From: Candidula unifasciata
Taxonomy: Eukaryota > Mollusca > Gastropoda > Stylommatophora > Geomitridae
Direction of reading: 5' to 3'
NCBI GenBank assembly: GCA_905116865.2
Contig: CAJHNH020000788.1
Location: 152,001-216,000 of the forward strand
DNA: 64,000 nt
A program made the translations under genes and the position numbers. The notes under the pieces were generated by a model. That model ran no database searches. It saw only the letters and a list, made by a program, of their open reading frames with translations, and was not told the origin of the DNA. This document shows positions 37,301 through 49,600 of the stretch, in pieces. Numbering within the stretch: position 1 is the first letter of the stretch; every line of letters begins with the position of its first letter.

Positions 37301-40300
37301 CTATTCAGAGGCAATGGCAAACTACTGAAGGTAAATTTGTCTAGAAAAACTATAACAGCTCCAGAAAATGCTGGGGTTGTTTCTGCAACATCCTGTAAAG
37401 GATATGAAACTAACTATAATAAATGTATACAGACATCAAGGGGTAAATATAAGAAGTTACCTACTTCTTTTGTCAATATGTGCTTTATGTGGCTAGACAG
37501 TGCAGTTTAGCTCAGGTCAGAAAGCCAAACTAGTGCAACAATTTTTTCAATTCCTCTTATGCTTCTCGGACTTTCCTTTGCTGTGTTCTCTCGCTAGCAG
37601 CATCACTGAAATCATTCTGATTAGGTGGCCAAAACATTTCAGTCTTCGTTTCTTAATTTTACTTTTGACTTCAACAATTACTTAAGATGCTCAAAGTGGC
37701 TAACATCAAAGTCAAGATAATTATTATTAAGGACAACTACTACTTGGACAACAATCGCCATGGTGGTCAGTGGGATTCAAGTGACCTGTTTAAGTGTACT
37801 GAAGATCATGTGTCAGCAGCTTGTATGTAATGACACCTTCTGAGAGAACATCATACTACACAGTGTTTCTATAATTCAACTCAGAAATCCATATATGACT
37901 TCAAAATATTGGCCGATACAATACAGTGAACAGAAAAAGCAGAAGTATAATGCATACAATGACACTAAGACTGGAGAGCACTGCTGAGAATAGTGGACAG
38001 AATTTCAACATTTTCAACACATGGTAAAAGCAAGAGAAAAGAAAAAACACCTGCTACAGACAGATACTATGACAAGTTAAGAGTTTCCCTTTCAACTGTC
38101 ATTTCTGTCCCATTACTAAGTCTCCTCTTCTTCTTCGCTTTCACCGGCTGTCAACTCTGGCAGAAAGTTCTGATCGTTCATCCACTTCTGGATTGTAGTC
38201 TTGTCACAAAACCTGAGTTTTCCATGCCTTTCCATTTTACAGGTCTAGCTCATTTGTATGCAGACTGTTGGTTCCTAGCCTCCCAGGGAGATGAACTCTG
38301 ACTTCAAAGGAAACTTTCCTAATTAGTCAAATCTTACAACATGCTGTTTAGGAGACAGTGGGTCTATTCTTTTTCCCCACCATAGTGAACCCACAGAACC
38401 CACACGGACATAACTAACAAGTAACACAACAGTATTTGTTTCATGGCTAACATAAAAGTTAGTGCTTTGCGCATGGCAGGCAACTGTCTGTCTGCAGAAA
38501 GAGACCGAGACAAATGGGATAAAACCTGATGCCGTGTAGATCATCTTCTCAAATCTGAACCCTTAGGATAATATCAAACTTACTTCAACATTCTCCTTGC
38601 TGCACAGGATCACATGTTCGGTCAGGCTGCAACAATTGATCAAGCTTCATTATAGTCATGAACATACATACAAAAAATACTTTTAAGAGCAAACACGGTG
38701 CAGACCGCTTAAAGCAGGGTCTCCAACATATTTTGTGCCATGCTGCATTTAAGCCTTTCTATAATTATTATTTTATTCCTAGAAAATCTCCTGGTTTCAT
38801 AATCATGATGGGTCAACCTGGAAGACCAGGTTGGCAGGGGATAAAAATACCTGCGTCACTAAGGACTCAAAACACATAAGTACTCAGCTGGCAAGCTAAA
38901 GATCAAAAACATAACCACTCAGCTGGCAAGCTAAAGATCAAAAACATAACCACTCAGCTGGCAAGCTAAAGATCAAACACATAACCACTCAGCTGGCAAG
39001 CTAAAGATCAAAGACATAACCACTCAGCTGGCAAGCTAAAGATCAAAGACATAACCACTTAGCTGGCAAGCTAAAGATCAAAGACATAACCACTCAGCTG
39101 GCAAGCTAAAGATCAAAGACATAACCACTCAGCTGGCAAGCTAAAGATCAAAGACATAACCACTCAGCTGGCAAGCTAAAGATCAAACACATAACCACTC
39201 AGCTGGCAAGCTAAAGATCAAACACATAACCACTCAGCTGGCAAGCTAAAGATCAAACACACAACCACTTAGCTGGCAAGCTAAAGATCAAAAACATAAC
39301 CACTCAGCTGGCAAGCTAAAGATCAAACACATAACCACTTAGCTGGCAAGCTAAAGATCAAAGACATAACCACTCAGCTGGCAAGCTAAAGATCAAAAAC
39401 ATAACCACTCAGCTGGCAAGCTAAAGATCAAAGACATAATCAATTAGCTGGCAAGCTAAAGATCAAAGACATAACCACTCAGCTGGCAAGCTAAAGATCA
39501 AAGACATAACCACTCAGCTGGCAAGCTAAAGATCAAAGACATAACCACTTAGCTGGCAAGCTAAAGATCAAAGACATAACCACTCAGCTGGCAAGCTAAA
39601 GATCAAAGACATAACCACTTAGCTGGCAAGCTAAAGATCAAAGACATAACCACTCAGTTGGCAAGCTAAAGATCAAAGACATAACCACTTCAGCTGGCAA
39701 GCTAAAGATCAAAGACATAACCACTCAGTTGGCAAGCTAAAGATCAAAGACATAACCACTCAGCTGGCAAGCTAAAGATCAAAGACATAACCACTCAGCT
39801 GGCAAGCTAAAGATCAAAGACATAACCACTTAGCTGGCAAGCTAAAGATCAAAGACATAACCACTTAGCTGGCAAGCTAAAGATCAAAGACATAACCACT
39901 TAGCTGGCAAGCTAAAGATCAAAGACATAACCACTTAGCTGGGCTAAAGATCAAAGACATAACCAAGCAAGCAAAGACAAAGACATAACCACTTAGCTGG
40001 CAAGCTAAAGATCAAAGACATAACCACTTAGCTGGCAAGCTAAAGATCAAAGACATAACCACTTAGCTGGCAAGCTAAAGATCAAAGACATAACCACTTA
40101 GCTGGCAAGCTAAAGATCAAAGACATAACCACTTAGCTGGCAAGCTAAAGATCAAAGACATAACCACTCAGCTGGCAAGCTAAAGATCAAAGACATAACC
40201 ACTTAGCTGGCAAGCTAAAGATCAAAAACATAACCACTTAGCTGGCAAGCTAAAGATCAAAGACATAACCACTCAGCTGGCAAGCTAAAGATCAAAGACA

Positions 40301-43300
40301 TAACCACTTAGCTGGCAAGCTAAAGATCAAAGACATAACCACTCAGCTGGCAAGCTAAAGATCAAAGACATAACCACTCAGCTGGCAAGCTAAAGATCAA
40401 AGACATAACCACTCAGCTGGCAAGCTAAAGATCAAAGACAACCACTTAACTGGCAAGCTAAAGATCAAAGACATAACCACTTAGCTGGCAAGCTAATGAC
40501 AGAAATAAGTAGGCTTCTTCACCTCTTCTTCTTGAACCGCTTTAGATGTCCAGAGAGATATACAGTTCTGGTTCTTGTCACCTAGACTACTGACACTGCA
40601 CATGTTGTAGAGTCAGAGATGGGTCATAATTTTTTATACTAATTGTGAGAACAGGAAGAAAAGATAACAGGACCTAGCTCAAGATGGTGACTGCGTGTAT
40701 ATGTGTGTGTAAAAACAAAAGGGTGGGGTGGAAAGGTGGCACAACACAGCAGAGAACAAAATACATAAACAACCGAGAATGGGAAGGAAAGGGGGTGGAA
40801 ATAAAGGAGGAGAAAGAAGGAAAAAGGAAACAGAGATTGAGAAAGAGGGAAAGAGAGAGTGCATGATAGGCTATTATTTACAATGAACAAGCATTCTTTC
40901 AGGGAAATAAAATAGCACACACTGAAAGAAATACACAAGAACCTAACAGTTATTTAACCCTACTGCAGATAAAACATAATAAATGGCAGTTTCTTACTTG
41001 TTAATTTTTTTAGATATCACTGCATTCATGATGTCCATACCTTCCAAGAGAATAAGAACCTCAAGGTACCTGAAACACAAATGTAACTGTGATCATGTTT
41101 ACTGCTAGGTTAAACAGCTGGGAAAACCTGGAGGCCATAGAAACAGTTGGTTAGATGCCTATCCTTTACAGGACGTTGCAGAACCAACCCTAACAGCTCC
41201 TGGCTGTTGTGTGGTTTTTCTAGGCAAATTTACGTCCAGTAGTTTGCCACTGCTTTCTGGACGGTCGGCCTTTTTGATACCACTGTCAAAACCAATGCAG
41301 GGCACATGGCTCGCAGCTGGGATCGAACCCGGCATCCCAGCATTACAAAGCGTTCGCAACGACTTAGCCACAGAGCCGACATAGAAACAGTAGGATAAAC
41401 AACAAGTATCTCAACCTATTTCTATGAGTATCAGTCATCAGTCGAAGCATCAACATCACTGCCCATAACTGCTCCGTTTCTGTACCTGTGGAAGTTGCAC
41501 TCAATGTCCTTAACTATTCCATTTGAAAACTAGTGAAAAACTTGTCAGTAAAATCTTGAGCACAATCAAAGTAGAAATGCATAAGGCAGATTTCAGATGG
41601 GCCAACACTAAAAGTCCCACTCCAGAACTGAAGCACAAAGTTGAGTTGAGTCAAGAATTGACATCACTGCACTCGGGGCATTCCCATACATGCTCCATAC
41701 CCATCCTCAGCAGCCAGAGCAGAATTCCAATACTAACGGTGCCAGTCATTACTGTGCATACCATTCTGAATATAATCAGCCACCCTCCAATTTAGTGCAG
41801 ATACAACAGACAAAAACATTCTACATGAAATCCACAGATCACATTGCGGCACCAAACACTTAACTCAGAAGTTATGCGAGAGACCTTCAAACTCCCAGTT
41901 GAGAAACAAAGAATTTGCATCAGCAAAACATAGCTGGAAATAACTATTCAGAGAGATAGTGGAAAGCCATTTTGGCCGGAAGTTGAGTGCAAATCGACAA
42001 ATGCACATGTTAATTTATTTATCCCAAATTAGATCATATCTGAGCAACAGACAAAAACATTCTACATGAAATCCACAGATCACATTGCGGCACCAAACAC
42101 TTAACTCAGAAGTTATGCGAGAGACCTTCAAACTCCCAGTTGAGAAACAAAGAATTTGCATCAGCAAAACATAGCTGGAAATAACTATTCAGAGAGTTAG
42201 TGGAAAGCCATTTTGGCCGGAAGTTGAGTGCAATTCGACAAATGCACATGTTAATTTATTTATCCCAAATTAGATCATATCTGAGCTGTTAGCAGTCGTT
42301 AGATTAGAGGTGAGCTCATATTCTTTATGTTTATCTCCACTGGTCCCAGTACAAGGACATTACTGTTACACATATACAGCGTTGCTTTAATCTCCACTAC
42401 TAAACATATCATTATGGTAATAAAGCTATCACTGCACTCCAGATATGCCAAATGGTGCTCAGATAATTAGTAATAATTCCATCATACTAACACTATTTTT
42501 TGTTATGGTTTTGTCTCATTTGTCTTTTAACTTTTTTTAGACTGGATTATCATCCTGGACAAAACAAATTCTGCTTCTTTTCTTTGTTTAGATGAAGTCT
42601 GGTGGTGTCAACTGTCTAGCCGGTGTGGAAAAATTCAAGAAAGTGCATAAGTCACTCAAAATGAGTTAATGTACATGGAAGTATGTGGTGCATGTTCCAT
42701 ATTCAAGAAAGTGCATAAGTCACTCAAAATGAGTTAATGTACATGGAAGTATGTGGTGCATGTTCCATATTCAAGAAAGTGCATAAGTCACTCAAAATGA
42801 GTTAATGTACATGGAAGTATGTGGTGCATGTTCCATATTCAAGAAAGTGCATAAGTCACTCAAAATGAGTTAATGTACATGGAAGTATGTGGTGCATGTT
42901 CCATATTCAAGAAAGTGCATAAGTCACTCAAAATGAGTTAATGTACATGGAAGTATGTGGTGCATGTTCCACATTCAAGAAAGTGCATAAGTCACTCAAA
43001 ATGAGTTAATGTACATGGAAGTATGTGGTGCATGTTCCCTACTGTAAACCATGTGCCACCCAGTGGGTGATGTCAAATCCTCTGACTACCTTTTCTTATT
43101 TTAGACTTTATCATCAAAGAAATTCCACTTCTTCTCTTTATGTTTAGAAAATGACAGCACATGAGGTGAAATGAGGTGACTGCAGTAATGTACTTTATAT
43201 CATTCAGTCATTTATTTCTCTTTTGTTTCAATGTAAATATAATATTTGATTGGGTAATGTATTTTTTTTTATCATTACATTTTTGAACTGTGCTTTGCTT

Positions 43301-46300
43301 CTCATAATTTTCTACCGTTGAAGGATAGTCATCGCAATGTCTTTTGCCTGTTGACTATTTGGTTCTGTTAAGCTGAAATAAAATTTATGTTTTTCCAATC
43401 TTACTTACGCTTATGGAGAATAGTTAATAAATTACATTTGGGGGCCATCAAAATTGCATGATACCTACATTAACAAACAGTGATCAGCACTCACACGAGT
43501 AAAGGAAAGAATACAGAGTTAAGAAGACACACTAGACAACATAATAATTAAAGGTTACAGTGACTATTTTGGATTCTGAACCTGCCAACATAGATAAGAT
43601 CTATGTTTTCTTCAAAATCAGAATGGCATCTGCCTGAAAGGCACCTTTAAGGTAAAGCAATAATGTGCTGGCTACAAGGTTTGACATCACTATCTAGAGA
43701 TACAGGAGCTAAGGTAATACTACAACTGAGGTAATACTGGGGCTGAGGTAATACTGGGGCTGAGATAATGCTGGGGCTGAGATAATGCTGGGGCTGAGAT
43801 AATGCTGGGGCTGAGATAATGCTGGGGCTGAGATAATGCTGGGGCTGAGATAATGCTGGGGCTGAGATAATGCTGGGGCTGAGATAATGCTGGGGCTGAG
43901 ATAATGCTGGGACTGAGATAATGCTGGGGCTGAGATAATGCTGGGGCTGAGATAATGCTGGGGCTGAGATAATGCTGGGGCTGAGATAATGCTGGGGCTG
44001 AGATAATGCTGGGGCTGAGATAATGCTGGGGCTGAGATAATGCTGGGGCTGAGATAATGCTGGGGCTGAGATAATGCTGGGGCTGAGATAATGCTGGGGC
44101 TGAGATAATGCTGGGGCTGAGATAATGCTGGGGCTGAGATAATGCTGGGGCTGAGATAATGCTGGGGCTGAGATAATGCTGGGGCTGAGATAATGCTGGG
44201 GCTGAGATAATGCTGGGGCTGAGATAATGCTGGGGCTGAGATAATGCTGGGGCTGAGATAATGCTGGGGCTGAGATAATGCTGGGGCTGAGATAATACTG
44301 GGGCTGAGGCAATACTGGGGCTGAGATAATGCTGGGGCTGAGATAATGCTGGGGCTGAGATAATGCTGGGGCTGAGATAATGCTGGGGCTGAGATAATGC
44401 TGGGGCTGAGATAATGCTGGGGCTGAGATAATGCTGGGGCTGAGGCTGGGGCTGAGATAATGCTGGGGCTGAGATAATGCTGGGGCTGAGATAATGCTGG
44501 GGCTGAGATAATGCTGGGGCTGAGATAATGCTGGGGCTGAGATAATGCTGGGGCTGAGATAATACTGGGGCTGAGGCAATACTGGGGCTGAGATAATGCT
44601 GGGGCTGAGATAATGCTGGGGCTGAGATAATGCTGGGGCTGAGATAATGCTGGGGCTGAGATAATGCTGGGGCTGAGATAATGCTGGGGCTGAGATAATG
44701 CTGGGGCTGAGATAATGCTGGGGCTGAGATAATGCTGGGGCTGAGATAATGCTGGGGCTGAGATAATGCTGGGGCTGAGATAATGCTGGGGCTGAGATAA
44801 TGCTGGGGCTGAGGCAATACTGGGGCTGAGATAATGCTGGGGCTGAGGTAATGCTAGGGCTGAGATAATGCTGGGGCTGAGATATTGCGGCAACTAGGAC
44901 TTTTGCTTGCTGGTCTGGTGACCAGAGGTTTAGTAATAGCTGTCAAGGGAGATTTTCAAACTTTTTCTCTTCGTTCTTCTAGCCAGAATTTTCAGATGAA
45001 AAGGCTACAGGCCTCTGGCAAGACTATGGTGCGATGCATGTCTCTAATGATCCATACCGCTTGGTATGCCAATGGGTCAAGCCTGTGATCTATCTACTGC
45101 AGCGGTTCTCAATCTATGGGTCACGACCCTTTTGTGGGTCGAACGAGCCTTACACAGGGGTCGCCTAAGACCATAGGAAAACATAAATTCACTGAAGTTA
45201 TTGACTAACAACAAAAATAATGTTATAGTTGGGTCATCACAACATGAGGAACCGTATTTAAGGGTCGCAGCATTAGGAAGGTTGGGAAACCACTGCTCTA
45301 ATGCATGTAGAGGGCACATGTCTGCAGGACAGTCAGTATTCTGTGGTGCCTGCCTGTCCTGAGCAAAAATGTTCAAACCGATCTAGAATGACCTAGGCTG
45401 GTTAACCCAGCCTGAGAAGGACCCCAGCAAATGTTCTTCGATGGAAAGGATTCACCTCACTATCCATCAAATGCTGATTTGTTTATAAAAATGTAGGATT
45501 AGCATCATATGCTCACTCTAACTCAAGACATCAAAATGGGCCTTTACAAAATTTTTTATCCACAGACAAGTAGTCTTAAAGCATTCTTCTAGGGGGCTGG
45601 GTAATCTCGAGGCATGGTGACCTCCTTGATTGCTAGAGGTTCCGGGTTCAATCCCCGGTATGGGCTGGGATTTTTTCAAGTGGACTTGGACTTCTAGTAA
45701 TTACCCCTAGTTTCTGGGTAGTGAGATCGGACGCTCGTGTGCATTGTTGCCCATGTAAAAACCATTGGCAGTTGGAAATCGAGAAGAGTAGCCTAACGGC
45801 GCTGCCTGTGCAAAATTTTGAGTTTATAATCTAACTAAAGTATATCAGGATCCTCGTCGTGCTACAGAGCCTGTGGACTGTGCTGAGCTTCTTCAGGCTC
45901 AGACTTGAGTTAGAAGAACGGAGCACTTATGGATAACTAGCCGTGTGCCATGATGTTGATCCGTTGTTCAAAACTTCAAAAACCCAAACCACAGTAACCC
46001 CCTTCAGTGCAGTCAAAAGCCATTAGCTCAGAGTCTGCAAGTAAAACAATAACAGGTGAGAGTCTAATTAAATGTAATACCCAATTTTCTGAATAAGTTT
46101 CTCCATTTGTCCATCCAGCAAATGCTTGTAACTCTGCCCCCAGCCAAAGCTGTGCCTCTAGAAGATATGCAATAGAATTAAAATCAACATTTGTAAAGCT
46201 GAGCATCTTCAATTGTTACATGATCACATAAAATGTAAACACTCACTGTTCTCTATTAAGAATTATATATATATATTGCAGAAACAGGTAGGATGTTAGC

Positions 46301-46610
46301 AGATCATTTTCGTGTACATATTATAGATATTCACAATGTGGCTCCTAAACCAATCTCCCTTTATTTTAATAGATCTGAAAACATATGTGAAAACTACATC
46401 TCTTATGCTGCCATTAAATCTTGCCCCTGAGATCAAACTAGCTACTCCTCCTTAGAAAATATCTTTCATTCGTTTGGCATTCTTAGCCAACAGGAATAAC
46501 TCTATTGCTAGTGTCATGGTGATGGTGCTGTTTAATTTAAAAAGATTCTGGTAAAAACGGTCACTGTTTATGTGTACATATCACCCATTTCACTCTGTTG
46601 AGCTCGAGTC

Positions 46611-46650
<40 letters not shown>

Positions 46651-49600
46651 ACCCCACGTAATATCAGCACAGACTGTCCAAAAATCTTTCACCTGATAAA
46701 ATTACATGTTCTATCAAATAATAGCAAGATCACAAAATACAGAACACTGACTGATAGATCAACTGTTCTGTGTGAGTCTGAAGCCCGGAGTAAAACTAAA
46801 ACAGATAAAACCTTGTTACAAACTTTTGAGAACAGTCTTGGGACAAATCTGTGAACTCATTAAAGATGAAAACAGCGGAGAATAGAGAGTGAGAAGCAAA
46901 TATAGAATTCATTATCTGCTTAAGTCAACATGAATTACTGGCACTATTAGAGCTAACAGACTGCAGCGGTTAGGGCATATAGAGACAATGGCAGAAAAAG
47001 AGACATCAATTGTAATAACAGAAGAATAAAAAATAAAATTTAAAAAAACAAAATTGATTTTATTGGAAGTTGACTAAGAGTACTGTGAGAAAACAATATT
47101 CAGTCAGATCTACAAACAGTAGGAGTTAATAACTGAATATAGGTCAAATTCACCGATGAATGGAGATGAACCTGAAAGGCTCAGCTTGCTAAAGAAGGAG
47201 GAGGAAGAAAAAGGGGGGGGGGGGGGGGGGGGGAACCAGAGAAGAACCTTAAATCTACAATTTCTGTCAGAGAAAATGCCCATTTCTGAAACAAGAGTTT
47301 ATTTACACATCAGCACTAACCACACTGCCTGAACTGTTTTTCTTTTTTATTCTTGATTCATTCATTCAATCAACACTAGCCAACCTTAAATCTAGAATTC
47401 CAATCAATTCATGTACATAATAAAACTGACCAACCGCAAATCTATAAATCCAATCAATGTGCACAATAAAAGTGACCAACCTCAAATCTAGAATTCCAAT
47501 CAATTCAAGTTTACAATAAAAGTGACCAACCTCAAATCTAGAAATCCAGTCAATTCATGTACACAATAAAACTGACAATGTGCACACAAAAAGTGACCAA
47601 CCTTAAATCTAGAATTCAAGTCTAGCAAAGTGTCCAGGTCCATCTCAAAGCTCTTGTAATAAATCATCAGCAGTTCCAGCAGCTCTACTTGCTCCTTCAG
47701 GTTCTGCAATGCCCAGCTTGTCACCTGTGTGCGACTCTGGGAGAGATACATAAAAGCATACACAGGTGAGCTTAATTCAGTGCAGGTTATCATCCTGTAC
47801 TCCGTCTGTAATAAATCTATCGTCAGAGACAAGTTGATTTGCTCTGTAAAACATCAAATCTAACAAGCTGGACTCGAGATATAGCCACTGATGCTCTGTA
47901 AAACATCAAATCTAACACTACAGCACTCAGACATAGCCACTGATGCTCTGTAAAACTTCAAATCTAGCATTACAGCACTCAAAACACAGCCACTGATGCT
48001 CTGTAAAACATCAAATCTAACACTACAGCACTCAGACATAGCCACTGATGCTCTGTAAAACATCAAATCTACCACTACAGTACTCAGACATAGCCACTGA
48101 TGCTCTGTAAAACATCACATCTACCACTGTATCACCCCAGACATAACCACTGATGCTCTGTAAATCATCAAATCTAGCACTACAGTACTCAGACATAGCC
48201 AATGATGCTCTGTAAAACATCAAATCTAACACTACAGCACTCAGACATAGCCACTGATGCTCTGTAAAACATCAAATCTAACACTACAGCACTCAGACAT
48301 AGCCACTGATGCTCTGTAAAACTTCAAATCTAGCATTACAGCACTCAAAACACAGCTACTGATGCTCTGTAAAACATCAAATCTAACACTACAGCACTCA
48401 GACATAGCCACTGATGCTCTGTAAAACATCAAATCTACCACTACAGTACTCAGACATAGCCACTGATGCTCTGTAAAACATCACATCTACCACTGTATCA
48501 CCCCAGACATAACCACTGATGCTCTGTAAATCATCAAATCTAGCACTACAGTACTCAGACATAGCCAATGATGCTCTGTAAAACATCAAATCTAACACTA
48601 CAGCACTCAGACATAGCCACTGATGCTCTGTAAAACATCAAATCTAACACTACAGCACTCAGACATAGCCACTGATGCTGTGTAAAACTTCAAATCTAGC
48701 ATTACAGCACTCAAAACACAGCCACTGATGCTCTGTAAAACATCAAATCTAACACTACAGCACTCAGACATAGCCACTGATGCTCTGTAAAACATCAAAT
48801 CTACCACTACAGTACTCAGACATAGCCACTGATGCTCTGTAAAACATCACATCTACCACTGTATCACCCCAGACATAACCACTGATGCTCTGTAAATCAT
48901 CAAATCTAGCACTACAGTACTCAGACATAGCCAATGATGCTCTGTAAAACATCAAATCTAACACTACAGCACTCAGACATAGCCACTGATGCTCTGTAAA
49001 ACATCAAATCTAACACTACAGCACTCAGACATAGCCACTGATGCTCTGTAAAACATCAAATCTAGCATTACAGCACTCCAGACACAGCCACTGATGCTCT
49101 GATTTCCTTTGTAATAAATCTGTCACTGCACTCCAGCATATACAGCGTTGCTTTAATCTCCACTACTAAACATATCATTATGGTAATAAAGCTATCACTG
49201 CACTCCAGATATGCCAAATGGTGCTCAGATAATTAGTAATAAATCCATCATACTAACACTATTTTTTGTTATGGTTTTGTCTCATTTGTCTTTTAACTAA
49301 ATGAAGTCTGGTGGTGTCAACTGTCTAGCCGGTGTGGAAAAATTCAAGAAAGTGCATAAGTCACTCAAAATGAGTTAAAATGTACATGGAGAAACTTACC
49401 ATTAGAGGGCCATGTGTTTCTTTTGTAGGAAGAGCTGCACTGCACACCTCATCAAATTGACTCAACAGCTGAATAGGAGAAATACACCATTAAATTAAAC
49501 AGCATGAGCCCAAGATTTACTAAATAACTTCTTCTTCTTAGTGTTTACTGGCTGTAAACTCCAGTGGAAAGTCCTGGCTGTAGTTACTAAATATCTTCTT

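Noticed and set aside
43647..44893. Minus-strand open frames of 310-394 residues (QPQHYLSPSI repeats)
   Set aside because: They are the 17 bp array read in all three frames; no unique sequence, no start context and no homology.
45430..45488. Minus-strand reading HLMDSEVNPFHRRTFAG, which resembles NUP188 HLVDETMDPFVDRIG
   Set aside because: No donor in the phase needed by the next exon, and the 11 residues before HL are missing. The exon at 46081-46157 fits in sequence, phase and splice sites, so this hit is chance.
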